64,000 nt of DNA from Staphylococcus sp. IVB6240 (GTDB lineage: Bacteria; Bacillota; Bacilli; Staphylococcales; Staphylococcaceae). Positions within the stretch are counted from its first letter, which is position 1. Each line of letters begins with the position of its first letter. Position numbers and translations under genes: made by a program. Location of the stretch: the NCBI RefSeq assembly GCF_025558425.1, contig NZ_CP094718.1, positions 1,178,001 to 1,242,000 on the forward strand, written 5' to 3'. The notes under the pieces are model-generated. The model worked only from the letters and a program-made list of their open reading frames with translations, ran no database searches and was not told the origin of the DNA. Shown in pieces: positions 9,054-19,230 of the stretch.

Positions 9054-9662
9054 TTATTGTTGTTGTGCTCCATCAGACGTATCAACTTTAATATTTGTTA
9101 ATTTTTGACGTCCTTCTTGAATCATTTTCTCATCTTTTTTAACATAACCTTTTCGAATTGTTTGGAAGGAATCATGGACTGTTTTTTGGACATTTTGAAC
9201 GTCTTTATGCTGTTTTTTCACTTGCTCATCTTTTTCTACAACATTCAGTATCTCTGCATCATCTTTATAACGCTCAACGGCCAACTCATGGTCATCAATA
9301 ACAGCTTCTAATTTTTCTATTACTTTTTCTTTTCTTTTATTCTCTAAAACCTCTCTGTCTAATGTTTCATAGGCATTAATAATACTTGTTACGTCACTAT
9401 AATATTTTGAAGACACTTCGTAATAACTTGCGATTTGATGGTTTTCTCTCGCTTTTTTCGTATCTTTCGTATCCTTAACCAATGCAGCTAAATGCTTTTC
9501 TTTTGATGCATTATCATTTTTCAATGATTGATTTTCTAATTTTAATTCATGATTCGATTCTTGAAGTTTTGTACTTTGTTCTTCTAGAGGAAGCAGATTT
9601 TGATTACCGCAACCTGCCAATAACACAAATGTACTAAAGCTTAAAAATATAATTTTTTTCAT
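9054..9662 (-). CDS. Lipoprotein with a long coiled coil, YkyA-like in layout
   Basis: A 202-residue secreted lipoprotein. The signal peptide MKKIIFLSFSTFVLLAGC ends in a lipobox LAGC, so Cys18 should be lipidated and the protein held on the outer face of the membrane. Residues 30-75 are rich in E, K, L and N in heptad-like spacing, followed by an alpha-helical, charged domain. The C-terminus (DGAQQQ) is polar. AGGAGTT precedes the ATG. It forms an operon with the small membrane protein downstream. The layout recalls the YkyA/SA1360-type putative cell-wall-binding lipoproteins, but I cannot confirm the family. Confidence 0.82.
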   Translation of the reverse strand: MKKIIFLSFSTFVLLAGCGNQNLLPLEEQSTKLQESNHELKLENQSLKNDNASKEKHLAALVKDTKDTKKARENHQIASYYEVSSKYYSDVTSIINAYETLDREVLENKRKEKVIEKLEAVIDDHELAVERYKDDAEILNVVEKDEQVKKQHKDVQNVQKTVHDSFQTIRKGYVKKDEKMIQEGRQKLTNIKVDTSDGAQQQ

Positions 9663-9753
9663 TTTTAACTCCTGTTTCGATGTTTTACGCTATACATCAC
9701 TCTATTTTAAGGTATCATATAAATAAGTACAAATATTCTAGGAGGGGGTTTTA

Positions 9754-10824
9754 TTGAAACACCGTACTGAAAAGGCAAGACAAATATTAAAGGATCAAGA
9801 TTTGGATGCATTACTCGTATTGACAGACTATAATCGCCGCTATCTATCAGGGTTCTCTGGTACAAGTGGCGCGTTGATCATTACGGAGTCTGAACTGTTG
9901 CTATTCACAGATTTTCGCTATACAGAACAAGCGACGAAACAAGCAGATGCGTTTACAATTGTTGAACAACAAGGGGACCTGGTTTCAACATTAAAAACGC
10001 ATATTCAAGAAAACAAATATCAAAAAGTGGGTTTTGAAGGCCATCTCGTTTCATATGACACATACGTAAAGCTTAATGAAGGGTCACATGAATTATTACC
10101 AATCGGACAAGAAATCGAGGAAGTCAGAATGGTTAAAGATGAAGCAGAAATCGCAAATATTCAAAAAGCTGCTGAAATTGTAGATAAAGCCTACGAATAT
10201 ATTTTAACTGTTGCCAAACCAGGGATGACAGAAAAAGAATTAAAAGCACACCTAGAAAGTAAGATGTTGCATTTAGGTGCAGACGATACGTCATTTGATA
10301 CAATTGTAGCTTCTGGTTATCGTGGTGCCTTACCACACGGTGTCGCATCTGACAAAGTGATTGAGTCAGGCGATATGGTTACATTAGATTTTGGTGCTTA
10401 TTATAATGGCTATGTTTCTGACATTACACGTACATTTGCTGTCGGACAACCTTCAGATGAAATGATTAAAATTTATAATATCGTGTTAGAAGCACAAAAG
10501 ACGGCTGTATCACAAATTAAGGCAGGTATGACAGGCGTTGAAGTTGATAAAATTGCACGTGATATTATTGCCGAAGCAGGATACGGTGAGAACTTTGGTC
10601 ACTCACTCGGACATGGTATTGGTTTAGAGATTCATGAGGGCCCTAATTTATCACATAAAGCAGATAATGTTCTAGTACCAAATCATTGCGTGACGATCGA
10701 ACCGGGTATCTATGTAAATGGTTTAGGTGGTGTTCGCATTGAAGATGATATTTTAATTCAAGAAAATGGCGGTCAATGCTTTACTAATTCAACAAAAGAC
10801 CTTATTATTTTAAAAGAAGAGTGA
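9754..10824 (+). CDS. M24-family Xaa-Pro peptidase (YqhT type)
   Basis: A 356-residue cytosolic metallopeptidase with a creatinase N-domain (about 1-130) and a pita-bread catalytic domain. The metal ligands are all visible: Asp in TLDFGAYYNGYVSD, the second Asp of that block, His in HSLGHGIGLEIHEGP, Glu in TIEPGIY and Glu in GVRIEDD. Such enzymes remove N-terminal residues before proline or cleave Xaa-Pro dipeptides. The start is TTG 9754 behind a strong AGGAGGGGG. Efp follows 18 bases after the stop, the order seen in Bacillus, and is likely co-transcribed. Confidence 0.92.
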   Translation: MKHRTEKARQILKDQDLDALLVLTDYNRRYLSGFSGTSGALIITESELLLFTDFRYTEQATKQADAFTIVEQQGDLVSTLKTHIQENKYQKVGFEGHLVSYDTYVKLNEGSHELLPIGQEIEEVRMVKDEAEIANIQKAAEIVDKAYEYILTVAKPGMTEKELKAHLESKMLHLGADDTSFDTIVASGYRGALPHGVASDKVIESGDMVTLDFGAYYNGYVSDITRTFAVGQPSDEMIKIYNIVLEAQKTAVSQIKAGMTGVEVDKIARDIIAEAGYGENFGHSLGHGIGLEIHEGPNLSHKADNVLVPNHCVTIEPGIYVNGLGGVRIEDDILIQENGGQCFTNSTKDLIILKEE

Positions 10825-10842
10825 TTCTGAGGAGGAAACATA

Positions 10843-11400
10843 ATGATTTCTGTAAATGATTTTAAAACAGGATTAACCATTTCAGTAGATAATGGTATTT
10901 GGAAAGTATTAGAATTCCAACACGTTAAACCAGGGAAAGGTGCTGCATTCGTAAGATCAAAATTACGTAACTTACGTACAGGTGCCATTCAAGAAAAAAC
11001 ATTCCGTGGTGGCGAAAAAGTTGAGCCAGCTATGATTGAAAATCGTCGTATGCAATATTTATATGCAGACGGTGACACACATATCTTCATGGACAACGAA
11101 ACTTTTGAACAAACTGAATTATCAACTGCATATTTAGAACACGAATTAAAGTTCTTGAAAGCAAACATGGATGTTCATATTCAAACATACGAAGGAGAAA
11201 CAATTGGTATTGAATTACCAAAAACTGTTGAACTTGAAGTAACTGAAACAGAACCTGGTATCAAAGGTGATACAGCAACAGGTGCAACTAAGTCAGCAAC
11301 AGTTGAAACTGGCTATTCTTTAAACGTACCATTATTTGTAAACCAAGGAGACGTATTAGTCATCAATACTTCTGATGGTAGCTACGTTTCACGTTCATAA
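10843..11400 (+). CDS. efp: Translation elongation factor P
   Basis: A 185-residue factor that enters the ribosome E site and helps peptide-bond formation at proline runs. The KOW-like N-domain ends in the loop VKPGKGAAF with the tip lysine K32, which is modified in related bacteria. Two OB-like domains follow. The C-terminal signature near residues 150-165 ([17 protein letters not shown]) is typical. ATG 10843 has GAGGAGG upstream. A strong terminator follows, ending the peptidase-efp unit. Confidence 0.97.
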   Translation: MISVNDFKTGLTISVDNGIWKVLEFQHVKPGKGAAFVRSKLRNLRTGAIQEKTFRGGEKVEPAMIENRRMQYLYADGDTHIFMDNETFEQTELSTAYLEHELKFLKANMDVHIQTYEGETIGIELPKTVELEVTETEPGIKGDTATGATKSATVETGYSLNVPLFVNQGDVLVINTSDGSYVSRS

Positions 11401-11405
11401 TTATG

Positions 11406-11449
11406 CGACTGGGAAAATCAAATTTACATTTGAATTTCCCAGTTTTTTC
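11406..11449 (+). terminator. Terminator after efp
   Basis: Arms ACTGGGAAAATCAAAT (11408-11423) and ATTTGAATTTCCCAGT (11428-11443; one mismatch) followed by TTTTTT. Confidence 0.9.
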
Positions 11450-11548
11450 GACATTAGTTAACACCTATCAATTATGACTTTGCTTGAATTGACCCTATCC
11501 CTCAAGTAAAATGATTAAATACAAATCATTAATGAGGGAGTAACCAAT

Positions 11549-11998
11549 ATGAACTTTAATGAGATAAAAGAATTAATTGAAATGCTGGATCAATCTAGTT
11601 TAACGGAAATTAAAATTGAAAATAAAGAATCAAAGATTAGTTTAAAAAAAGAAAAGATTACGCAACACGTAACAGCTGCATCTGTTCCAAATGTTGCACA
11701 AATCAATCCAGAACCTGTATCTGTTGAATCAGCAGAACCTGTTATCACAGAAGATACGTCTGATCTCAAAACAATTAACGCACCTATGGTCGGTACATTC
11801 TATAAGGCACCTTCACCTGAAGAAAGCCCTTATGTTCAAATTGGAGACCAAGTCAGTCCTGAAACAACAGTTTGTATTTTAGAAGCAATGAAGCTATTCA
11901 ACGAAATTCAAGCTGAAGTCACTGGTGAAATTGTTGAAGTATTAGTAGAAGACGGTCAAATGGTTGAGTATGGCCAAGCATTGTTCAAGGTGAAATAA
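11549..11998 (+). CDS. accB: Biotin carboxyl carrier protein of acetyl-CoA carboxylase
   Basis: A 149-residue carrier with a short N-terminal domain, a Pro/Glu-rich linker (about 45-70) and a biotinyl domain. The biotin site is K115 in EAMKLFNE. It carries carboxyl groups between biotin carboxylase and the carboxyltransferase in the first step of fatty acid synthesis. It starts behind GAGGGAG, and accC begins one base after its stop. The carboxyltransferase genes accA/accD are elsewhere. Confidence 0.96.
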   Translation: MNFNEIKELIEMLDQSSLTEIKIENKESKISLKKEKITQHVTAASVPNVAQINPEPVSVESAEPVITEDTSDLKTINAPMVGTFYKAPSPEESPYVQIGDQVSPETTVCILEAMKLFNEIQAEVTGEIVEVLVEDGQMVEYGQALFKVK

Positions 11999-11999
11999 C

Positions 12000-13355
12000 A
12001 TGAAAAAAGTATTAGTGGCCAATCGTGGTGAGATTGCTGTACGTATTATACGTGCATGCCATGAATTAGGGATTCAAACAGTAGCCATTTATTCTGAAGG
12101 CGATAAAGATGCATTACATACTCAACTAGCTGATGAAGCATACTGTGTGGGGCCTAAGCAATCTAAAGATTCATACTTAAATATTCCGAACATCCTTTCT
12201 ATCGCAACATCAACAGGATGTGACGGTATTCATCCTGGATATGGCTTTTTAGCTGAAAACAGCGACTTTGCAGAGCTTTGTGAAGCCGTTCAGTTGAAAT
12301 TTATAGGGCCTAGCTATCAATCCATACAAAAAATGGGCATTAAAGATGTCGCAAAGGAAGAAATGAAACGCGCCAATGTCCCTGTTGTACCAGGAAGTGA
12401 TGGACTTGTTAATACGATAGATGAGGCAATTGAAACAGCAAACGATATCGGTTACCCAGTCATTATTAAAGCAACTGCCGGTGGTGGAGGCAAAGGGATT
12501 CGCATTGCACGCGATGAAGAATCTTTAATTAATGGATACAAGATGACACAACAAGAAGCAGAAACAGCATTTGGCAATGGGGGCCTGTATCTTGAAAAAT
12601 TCATTGAAAATTTCCGCCATATAGAAATTCAAATCATTGGTGATGAACATGGCAATGTCATTCATTTAGGTGAACGTGATTGTACGATTCAAAGACGTAT
12701 GCAAAAGCTCGTTGAAGAATCACCATCGCCCATTTTAACTGATAAAAAAAGAACAGAAATGGGTGAAGCCGCTGTACGAGCAGCTCAAGCAGTTGGCTAT
12801 TACAACGCAGGGACAATTGAATTTATTTATGATTTAGATGATGATGCGTTCTATTTCATGGAGATGAATACTAGGATTCAAGTTGAGCATCCAGTCACTG
12901 AAGCTGTCACTGGTGTAGATTTATTAAAATTACAACTCAAAGTAGCTATGGGTGAAGCATTACCATATAAACAAGAGGATATTAAAATTTGTGGACATGC
13001 GATGGAGTTTCGTATCAATGCTGAAAATCCATACAAAAACTTTATGCCGTCTCCAGGCGTCATTACACAATACCTCACACCAGGTGGCTATGGGGTCAGA
13101 ATAGATTCTGCATGTTATATGAACTATACCATTCCACCATACTATGATTCGATGGTTGCGAAATTAATTATACATGGTGAAACACGTGAAGAGGTTATTC
13201 AAACAAGTTTACGTGCATTAAATGAATTTGTCATAATGGGGATTGATACGACCGTACCATTCCATATTCGTTTACTCCAACATCCAGTCTTCCAAAAAGG
13301 CATTTTTAATACGAAATTTTTAGATATTCATGATGTGATGAATGAAGAAGTATAA
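12000..13355 (+). CDS. accC: Biotin carboxylase subunit of acetyl-CoA carboxylase
   Basis: A 451-residue ATP-grasp enzyme that carboxylates the biotin of AccB using bicarbonate and ATP. It has the KKVLVANRGEIAVRI start, the glycine-rich ATP loop ATAGGGGKGIRIA near residue 160, and the EMNTRIQVEHPVTE block near 285-298. Full length for the family. It is coupled to accB (one-base gap) and followed 20 bases later by an Asp23-family gene, the same order as accB-accC-yqhY in Bacillus. Confidence 0.97.
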   Translation: MKKVLVANRGEIAVRIIRACHELGIQTVAIYSEGDKDALHTQLADEAYCVGPKQSKDSYLNIPNILSIATSTGCDGIHPGYGFLAENSDFAELCEAVQLKFIGPSYQSIQKMGIKDVAKEEMKRANVPVVPGSDGLVNTIDEAIETANDIGYPVIIKATAGGGGKGIRIARDEESLINGYKMTQQEAETAFGNGGLYLEKFIENFRHIEIQIIGDEHGNVIHLGERDCTIQRRMQKLVEESPSPILTDKKRTEMGEAAVRAAQAVGYYNAGTIEFIYDLDDDAFYFMEMNTRIQVEHPVTEAVTGVDLLKLQLKVAMGEALPYKQEDIKICGHAMEFRINAENPYKNFMPSPGVITQYLTPGGYGVRIDSACYMNYTIPPYYDSMVAKLIIHGETREEVIQTSLRALNEFVIMGIDTTVPFHIRLLQHPVFQKGIFNTKFLDIHDVMNEEV

Positions 13356-13375
13356 CCAAAACGGAGGTTAAAACA

Positions 13376-13747
13376 ATGTCAAAATCAATTGAAAATTATA
13401 ATCCTAACCTAGGAAATGTAGAAATCGTACCTGAAGTTATCTCAGTCATTGCGAGTATTGCTGCTTCTGAGGTCAAGGGTGTTCATGGCATGTTCTCAGA
13501 TAAAAAGAATTCAACGCTAGAACGCCTAGGTCGTAAAAATTTAAGTAAAGGTGTCAAAATTGAAACATCAGATAATGAAATTATTATCAATGTTTATTGT
13601 TCATTAAAATATGGTGTGAATATTTCAGATACGGCATTAAAAGTACAGGAGTCAATTCATAATGCAATTAAAACAATGACGGCATTAACACCAAAACAAG
13701 TCAATGTGCATATTACACACATCGATATGGGCAAGCCTAAAAGCTAA
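13376..13747 (+). CDS. Asp23/Gls24 family protein (YqhY type)
   Basis: A 123-residue protein with the Asp23/DUF322 core: [17 protein letters not shown] near residues 19-36, then an alpha/beta domain with [12 protein letters not shown] and [10 protein letters not shown]. In Bacillus the homologue in this position, YqhY, is linked to control of acetyl-CoA carboxylase activity. CGGAGG lies upstream of the ATG. It sits between accC and nusB and probably belongs to the same transcript. The exact function is inferred from context. Confidence 0.9.
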   Translation: MSKSIENYNPNLGNVEIVPEVISVIASIAASEVKGVHGMFSDKKNSTLERLGRKNLSKGVKIETSDNEIIINVYCSLKYGVNISDTALKVQESIHNAIKTMTALTPKQVNVHITHIDMGKPKS

Positions 13748-13770
13748 TTTTGACAGAATGGAGCATTAAC

Positions 13771-14157
13771 ATGAGTAGAAAACAAGCGAGAAGCCAAGCT
13801 TTCCAAACTTTATTTCAACTAGAAATGAAAAATTCAGATTTAACCATTGATGAAGCAATCAGTTTTATTAAAGATGATTATCCAGATCTTGATTTTGACT
13901 TTATTCAATGGCTTGTTTCTGGCGTTAAAGATCACGAACCAGTGTTAGATGAGACCATTTCACCACATCTAAATGGTTGGACGATTCCACGTTTATTAAA
14001 ATCTGATCGTATTATTTTAAGAATGGCAACGTTTGAGCTTCTTCATAGTGACACGCCTCCAAAGGTCATTATTAATGAAGCTGTGGAACTAACAAAGCAA
14101 TTCTCGGACGATGACCATTACAAGTTTGTGAATGGGGTATTAAGTAATATTAACTAA
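13771..14157 (+). CDS. nusB: Transcription antitermination factor NusB
   Basis: A 128-residue all-helical RNA-binding protein that acts with NusE, NusA and NusG in rRNA antitermination. It starts [19 protein letters not shown], with the family's RxxAxQxLFQ pattern, and contains [13 protein letters not shown] and [13 protein letters not shown] near residues 77-113. ATG 13771 (GGAG 9 bases upstream) matches the family length; the open frame extends further upstream without support. xseA follows closely. Confidence 0.96.
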   Translation: MSRKQARSQAFQTLFQLEMKNSDLTIDEAISFIKDDYPDLDFDFIQWLVSGVKDHEPVLDETISPHLNGWTIPRLLKSDRIILRMATFELLHSDTPPKVIINEAVELTKQFSDDDHYKFVNGVLSNIN

Positions 14158-14171
14158 GATTGAGTGATATC

Positions 14172-15515
14172 ATGGAAAAATATTTAACGGTCTCTGCATT
14201 AACTAAATATATCAAGTATAAGTTTGACCAGGATCCACATCTCCAATCAGTGCTCATAAAAGGAGAGCTTTCTAACTTTAAACGTCATAGCAGTGGGCAT
14301 CTCTATTTTGCATTAAAAGATGAAAATAGTGTGATTAACGCAATGATGTTTAAAGGTGTTGCAAATCAACTTGATTTTAACCCTAAAGAAGGGGATCAAG
14401 TTATCGTTGAGGCACGTGTATCCGTCTATGAGCGTCGTGGTAGCTATCAAATCTATGTCAACAAAATGCAATTGGATGGCATTGGTAATCTTTACCAAAA
14501 ATATGAACAGCTTAGATTAAAGCTTACAAAAGAAGGATATTTTGATGCTGCACATAAAAAGCCCATTCCACAGTATCCTAAGAAAATAGCGATTATCACA
14601 GCAAGTACTGGTGCAGCAATTCGAGATATTTTAAATACAATACAAAGTAGATACCCACTGGTTGAGCCAGTAAAAATCAGTGCGCTCGTTCAAGGAACAC
14701 AAGCTGCTGAAGATATCGTAGAAAAATTAAAATATGCAGATTCTTTAGATGTTGATACGATTATCGTAGGCCGTGGTGGTGGTTCTATTGAAGATCTGTG
14801 GAGTTTTAACGAAGAAATCGTTGTGAAAGCAATATTCGACTGCAACACACCCGTTATCTCTGCGGTGGGACACGAAACGGATACAACCCTTAGTGATTAT
14901 GTGGCAGATGTTCGTGCGGCAACACCCACACAAGCAGCCATGATTGCAACACCAGACCAACAAGAGTTGTATCAATTATTAGAAAAGAGTCAAAACTATT
15001 TAAATCGATATATTAATCAATATTTAAAACATGCGAGACAATCGTTAACAAGATATCAAGATTACTATAAATTTAAGCAACCCACATTGCTTTATGAGCA
15101 ACACATTCAAAAAAGAGATGATTTAGATAGAACCATGCATCAAGCCATGGACATGATTATCCAAAAGCAACAACAACGGTTACAATTATTGGAACAACGT
15201 TTTTATGTTCGTCATTTATATGATTCAATCAAAAACAATCAACATAAGATCAGTCAATCAAAAGAAACATTAAATCAACAGATTAAACAACGATTGAGAC
15301 AAAAAGAACAAGCGTTGGTTCAACAAGTTACCTCTTTGGATAACTTAAGTCCAACTAAAACGATGTTGCGTGGATACTCAATTGTTAAAAAAGACGGCGA
15401 TGTTATAACAAGTAGCCGTGATTTATCTTCAGGAAACGCAATTGAAATAACAATGAAAGATGGCAAGGTGGATGCCATTATTGAAAAGGTGGGGTATGAC
15501 GATGACAACAGATAA
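14172..15515 (+). CDS. xseA: Exodeoxyribonuclease VII large subunit
   Basis: A 447-residue subunit with an N-terminal OB fold (about 1-100, [16 protein letters not shown]), the catalytic core ([40 protein letters not shown]) and a long helical, Q/K-rich stalk at about 270-400. With XseB it degrades single-stranded DNA. The start is either ATG 14172 or an upstream TTG at 14160; the former gives the common start [13 protein letters not shown]. The stop overlaps the xseB start, indicating coupling. Confidence 0.95.
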   Translation: MEKYLTVSALTKYIKYKFDQDPHLQSVLIKGELSNFKRHSSGHLYFALKDENSVINAMMFKGVANQLDFNPKEGDQVIVEARVSVYERRGSYQIYVNKMQLDGIGNLYQKYEQLRLKLTKEGYFDAAHKKPIPQYPKKIAIITASTGAAIRDILNTIQSRYPLVEPVKISALVQGTQAAEDIVEKLKYADSLDVDTIIVGRGGGSIEDLWSFNEEIVVKAIFDCNTPVISAVGHETDTTLSDYVADVRAATPTQAAMIATPDQQELYQLLEKSQNYLNRYINQYLKHARQSLTRYQDYYKFKQPTLLYEQHIQKRDDLDRTMHQAMDMIIQKQQQRLQLLEQRFYVRHLYDSIKNNQHKISQSKETLNQQIKQRLRQKEQALVQQVTSLDNLSPTKTMLRGYSIVKKDGDVITSSRDLSSGNAIEITMKDGKVDAIIEKVGYDDDNR

Positions 15516-15726
15516 CCAATCTTTTGAAACAATGATGCATGAATTAGAAGAAATCGTTAAACAATTAGATAATGACACCATTTCTCTTGAAGAATCACTT
15601 GCGTTATATCAAAAAGGTATTGCACTTTCAAAAGCATGTGAAAAAACTTTAAAAGAAGCAGAAAATAAAGTTTCAAAATTAATTGAAGATGAGGCTGATG
15701 ATGTCAATGAATCAAAGTCTGAATAA
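15502..15726 (+). CDS. xseB: Exodeoxyribonuclease VII small subunit
   Basis: A 74-residue helical hairpin protein with the family core [16 protein letters not shown] and [13 protein letters not shown]. Several copies coat the XseA stalk. ATG 15502 is placed 7 bases after AAGGTGGGG and overlaps the end of xseA by 14 bases. Its end overlaps ispA. Length and sequence are typical. Confidence 0.94.
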   Translation: MTTDNQSFETMMHELEEIVKQLDNDTISLEESLALYQKGIALSKACEKTLKEAENKVSKLIEDEADDVNESKSE

Positions 15727-16588
15727 ACTGTTAGCAACTTTTAATGAAACATTAGAGACGAGTATTGAGCACTCAAAATTAGAGACCGACCTTGAAAAAA
15801 GTATGCGCTATTCTTTAGAGGCGGGTGGCAAACGAGTACGTCCTTTATTACTTTTAGCAACTTTAGAGATGTTAAAACCTAATCAAAGTCATTTAGGATT
15901 ACATACGGCTCTAGCGCTAGAAATGATACACACATACTCTTTAATACATGATGATTTGCCTGCAATGGATGATGATGATCTACGTCGTGGTAAACCAACA
16001 AACCATAAGGTATATGGTGAATGGTTAGCGATTCTGGCTGGTGATTCACTCTTAACAAAAGCATTTGAAGTCATCAGTGATGATACACAATTAGATGCTG
16101 AAACACGTGTGAAATTGATTTCGGCATTAAGTCATGCGAGTGGTCACCGTGGTATGGTAGGTGGACAAACACTAGATATGCAAAGTGAGTCACTAAAAGT
16201 ACCACTAACAATTCTTGAACAAATCCACCGTCATAAAACGGGCGCTTTAATTAGATTCGCTGTAGAAGCAGCGACAATTATTGCAAATATTGATAAGACT
16301 GAACAACAACAGCTTATTGATTTTGCAGATTACTTAGGTATCATTTTTCAAATAAAAGATGATTTGCTGGATCAATACGGCACGACTGAATCATTAGGGA
16401 AACAAACGGGTAGTGACGATGCGAATAATAAATCGACATATGTAACTTTATTAGGTCGTGAAGATGCTGAAGCCATTTTGGCACGTCAAGTTGCTGATGC
16501 CGAAGCCATTTTAACTACACTTTCTCAAAAATATGATACAACTGATTTAGATTATTTGTTAAAACTTTTTTATCAACGTCAAAATTAA
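15701..16588 (+). CDS. ispA: Farnesyl diphosphate synthase (short-chain polyprenyl synthase)
   Basis: A 295-residue trans-prenyltransferase that condenses IPP with DMAPP and GPP to farnesyl diphosphate. The first aspartate-rich motif is DDLPAMD (near residue 83), the second DDLLD (near 224); GGKRVRP near residue 40 binds diphosphate. ATG 15701 lies 6 bases after GAGG; ATG 15707 is also possible. It overlaps xseB by 26 bases. It uses the C5 units made by the pathway that dxs opens, and its product feeds undecaprenyl phosphate, heptaprenyl diphosphate and carotenoids. Confidence 0.95.
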   Translation: MSMNQSLNKLLATFNETLETSIEHSKLETDLEKSMRYSLEAGGKRVRPLLLLATLEMLKPNQSHLGLHTALALEMIHTYSLIHDDLPAMDDDDLRRGKPTNHKVYGEWLAILAGDSLLTKAFEVISDDTQLDAETRVKLISALSHASGHRGMVGGQTLDMQSESLKVPLTILEQIHRHKTGALIRFAVEAATIIANIDKTEQQQLIDFADYLGIIFQIKDDLLDQYGTTESLGKQTGSDDANNKSTYVTLLGREDAEAILARQVADAEAILTTLSQKYDTTDLDYLLKLFYQRQN

Positions 16589-16616
16589 TTTATTTCTATC
16601 TCGACAGATAAATGGG

Positions 16617-16625
16617 TGGTATAAT
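16617..16625 (+). promoter_or_regulatory. Extended -10 promoter element before dxs
   Basis: TGGTATAAT is a perfect extended -10 (TGnTATAAT) about 33 bases upstream of the dxs start. No good -35 hexamer is seen at the usual spacing, which an extended -10 can tolerate. It suggests dxs can be transcribed separately from the ispA operon. Confidence 0.55.
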
Positions 16626-16657
16626 CGAAAGAGATAAAGATAAAGGGTGATATGAAT

Positions 16658-18526
16658 ATGGATATACGTACGATTAAGGATCCGTCATTCTTAAAAAGTC
16701 TTTCTGTAGAAGAACTTGAATCATTGAGCGAAAATATACGTCAATTTTTAATAGAAAAATGCTCTGTAACTGGTGGGCATATCGGAGCAAACCTAGGTGT
16801 CGTTGAATTAACAATTGCATTACATAAACACTATCACAGTCCAAGTGATAAAATTATTTGGGATGTTGGGCATCAAAGCTACATTCATAAAATTTTGACG
16901 GGACGCGCAAATCAATTTGATACATTAAGACAATATAAAGGATTATGCGGTTTTCCAAAGTTAAGAGAATCAGAGCATGACGTATGGGAAGCAGGACATA
17001 GTTCTACTTCACTGTCTGCTGCAATGGGTATGGCCAAAGCAAGAGATATTTTAGGTCATTCTAATCATATCATACCAATCATTGGTGATGGGGCACTAAC
17101 GGGCGGTATGGCATTAGAAGCTTTAAACAGTATCGGTCATGATCGCACAAACATGACAATTATTTTAAATGACAATGAAATGAGTATTGCACCTAATGTT
17201 GGCGCTATGCACAATATGTTAGGTCGTATTCGTATGAATCAAGGCTATAATCGTTTGAAAGTAGATGCTGAAACAGTATTAAGTCGTATACCTGGTGGTA
17301 GTCGACTTCGTGAATCTGCTGACAGACTGAAAGATAGTATAAAATATTTAGTTGTAGATGGTGCATTTTTTGAAGAATTAGGTATTCGTTACATTGGGCC
17401 TGTAGATGGTCATAACTTTGAAGAGTTAGAACATGCACTTAAGACAGCAGACTCTATTGAGAAACCTGTGCTTATACATGTTGTCACGAAAAAAGGGAAA
17501 GGTTACCATCCAGCTGAAAATGATAAGATTGGTACTTGGCATGGTCTAGGACCATACAAACTTGACACAGGTGAACAAATTAAAGGTCAGCCTAAGGGAC
17601 CTTCATGGAGTCAGTTAATGTCCGATGAAATTTTATCTTATGCACGAAATGATAAACGTGTCGTGGCGATAACACCTGCTATGCCAGTAGGTTCTAAACT
17701 GACAAAATTCCAATCTGAGCTTCCAGATCAATTCTTTGATGTGGGAATTGCAGAACAGCATGCTGTCACAATGGCTGCAGGTTTAGCAATTGAAGGCATG
17801 AGACCTTATGTCGCAATTTACTCTACATTCTTACAACGCGCTTATGATCAGGTATTGCATGATGTTGACCGACAAAAGTTAAATGTCATCTTTGGTATTG
17901 ATCGTTCGGGCCTTGTAGGTGCTGATGGAGAAACGCATCAAGGCGTCTTTGACATTGGCTTCTTAACACAATTTCCAAACATGGTAGTGATGATGCCAAA
18001 AGATGAAAATGAAGCGAAGGACATGGTTTATACAGCCATGGAATATCAAGATGGGCCAATAGCAATTAGATATCCTCGTGGAAATGGTCTGGGCGTTGAA
18101 ATGAGTGATAAAAGAGAAGCATTGCCAATAGGAAAATGGGAAACAATCAGTGAAGGGACAGACGTGGCTTTGATTGCTTATGGTCCAACTGTTGATACCA
18201 TTAAACAAGTGGCAGCTTCCCTAAAAGAACAAAACATTCATGCAACACTCATAAATGCACGTTACCTTAAACCTATGGATATTGATTTACTACATCAACT
18301 TGGTAAATCCAATATTCCGATTATCACAGTTGAAGAGAATATGTTAAATGGTGGTCTTGGTAGTCTCATCAGTAACTTTATGACAGACCATGCTTATCAT
18401 AATAAGTTGAAACGTCTAGGTATCGATGATATTTACATTGAACACGGTGACGTTGAACAAATTCTTCAAGATATCGGATTAGATGCAGCTTCAATAGAAC
18501 TAACTGTTAAAGCACTTTTAAAATAA
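16658..18526 (+). CDS. dxs: 1-deoxy-D-xylulose-5-phosphate synthase
   Basis: A 622-residue thiamine-diphosphate enzyme that joins pyruvate and glyceraldehyde 3-phosphate to DXP, the committed step of the MEP isoprenoid pathway. Visible motifs: [12 protein letters not shown] near residue 40, [10 protein letters not shown] near 70, the ThDP motif GDGALTGG ... LNDNEMSI (about 143-175), the catalytic glutamate in [13 protein letters not shown] near 365, and the C-terminal [11 protein letters not shown]. The family is about 620-640 residues, so it is intact. ATG 16658 follows AAAGGGTGA by about 7 bases; ATG 16652 is closer. It lies in the Bacillus position after ispA. S. aureus lacks this gene and uses mevalonate; dxs is a mark of the S. 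pseudintermedius/S. schleiferi side of the genus. Confidence 0.96.
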   Translation: MDIRTIKDPSFLKSLSVEELESLSENIRQFLIEKCSVTGGHIGANLGVVELTIALHKHYHSPSDKIIWDVGHQSYIHKILTGRANQFDTLRQYKGLCGFPKLRESEHDVWEAGHSSTSLSAAMGMAKARDILGHSNHIIPIIGDGALTGGMALEALNSIGHDRTNMTIILNDNEMSIAPNVGAMHNMLGRIRMNQGYNRLKVDAETVLSRIPGGSRLRESADRLKDSIKYLVVDGAFFEELGIRYIGPVDGHNFEELEHALKTADSIEKPVLIHVVTKKGKGYHPAENDKIGTWHGLGPYKLDTGEQIKGQPKGPSWSQLMSDEILSYARNDKRVVAITPAMPVGSKLTKFQSELPDQFFDVGIAEQHAVTMAAGLAIEGMRPYVAIYSTFLQRAYDQVLHDVDRQKLNVIFGIDRSGLVGADGETHQGVFDIGFLTQFPNMVVMMPKDENEAKDMVYTAMEYQDGPIAIRYPRGNGLGVEMSDKREALPIGKWETISEGTDVALIAYGPTVDTIKQVAASLKEQNIHATLINARYLKPMDIDLLHQLGKSNIPIITVEENMLNGGLGSLISNFMTDHAYHNKLKRLGIDDIYIEHGDVEQILQDIGLDAASIELTVKALLK

Positions 18527-18559
18527 TAAATAGAATTCAAAAAATGTTTGAAATATATA

Positions 18560-18610
18560 AGCACCCTATAGAGGGACACAGCATTGTGTGACCATCTATA
18601 GGGTTATTTT
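18560..18610 (+). terminator. Terminator after dxs
   Basis: Arms ACCCTATAG (18563-18571) and CTATAGGGT (18596-18604), with an inner CACA/TGTG pairing, followed by TATTTTC. It closes the nusB-dxs transcript. Confidence 0.8.
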
Positions 18611-18700
18611 CATTGGCTTTAAAATAGTTGCTTTTAATGAACAACTTTTATTGTTGATAGCGATAGTGTAAAATGATATTAAGTAAGGAGTTGATCAATA

Positions 18701-18787
18701 ATGAATGGTGGTTTATTTACTGTTATATTTGTTTGTTGTTTCCTTTTACCTATTATCATATCTCAAAATGTAAATAGAAAAAAATGA
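18701..18787 (+). CDS. Possible 28-residue hydrophobic membrane peptide
   Basis: ATG 18701 is preceded by TAAGGAG at 18683-18689 and opens a 28-codon frame ending TGA 18785-18787. The peptide begins MNGGLFTVIFVCCFLLP, continues with a hydrophobic stretch (PIIISQ), and ends in basic, polar NVNRKK: one membrane helix with a positively charged tail. A possible -10 TAAAAT lies at 18669-18674. It stands alone after a terminator in an otherwise empty region. It could be a small membrane regulator, a toxin-like peptide or chance. The good ribosome site and clean helix argue for a real product; I do not recognise it. Confidence 0.45.
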   Translation: MNGGLFTVIFVCCFLLPIIISQNVNRKK

Positions 18788-19220
18788 ACTTAATCTTACA
18801 TCTGCATTTCTCAATTATTGAAACGACAAACTAATGCATACTTCATATGTCAAATAACTGTAGAAATCTGTCCTTACATACCTCAAGAATATAAATATTT
18901 TCTTTCGCTATTGTCAATAGGTCTCATAAACGATTTTAAAAGATGCATCATGTCTTCATTTTATTTTTGCATAAATAGAACAAGAGAGCATGAGCATTTT
19001 TGTATCCACTGATGTAAAAATAAAATGATGTATATTCAGATTCATATGCTGATTTCATTTATAAATAACTATGTTAAATGTAAGTTCCACTACAATTTTA
19101 TGCATATTCAAACAATGATTTATTAGAAAAATCAAATTTCTCTTTATTCGTAATCTTGTTCAATTACTTGATATTTCTTCACTTATACGAATAGAACAAG
19201 TATGATAATGATTCAACTTA
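18788..19220. other. AT-rich gap without a recognisable gene
   Basis: About 430 bases between the small peptide and the argR promoter. No frame has a ribosome site or protein-like composition; one 64-codon open frame from TTG 18818 looks like chance. In Bacillus a TlyA-family gene (yqxC) stands between dxs and the arginine repressor gene; nothing resembling it is left here. Two ArgR-like half-site patterns are seen at 19029-19038 (TGTATATTCA) and 19098-19112 (TTATGCATATTCAAA). Confidence 0.6.
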
Positions 19221-19230
19221 TGCTAAAATC

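Noticed and set aside
18818..19012. A 64-codon frame starting at TTG in the dxs-argR gap
   Set aside because: No ribosome site, composition rich in Cys, His and Ile without pattern, and no recognisable family; treated as chance.
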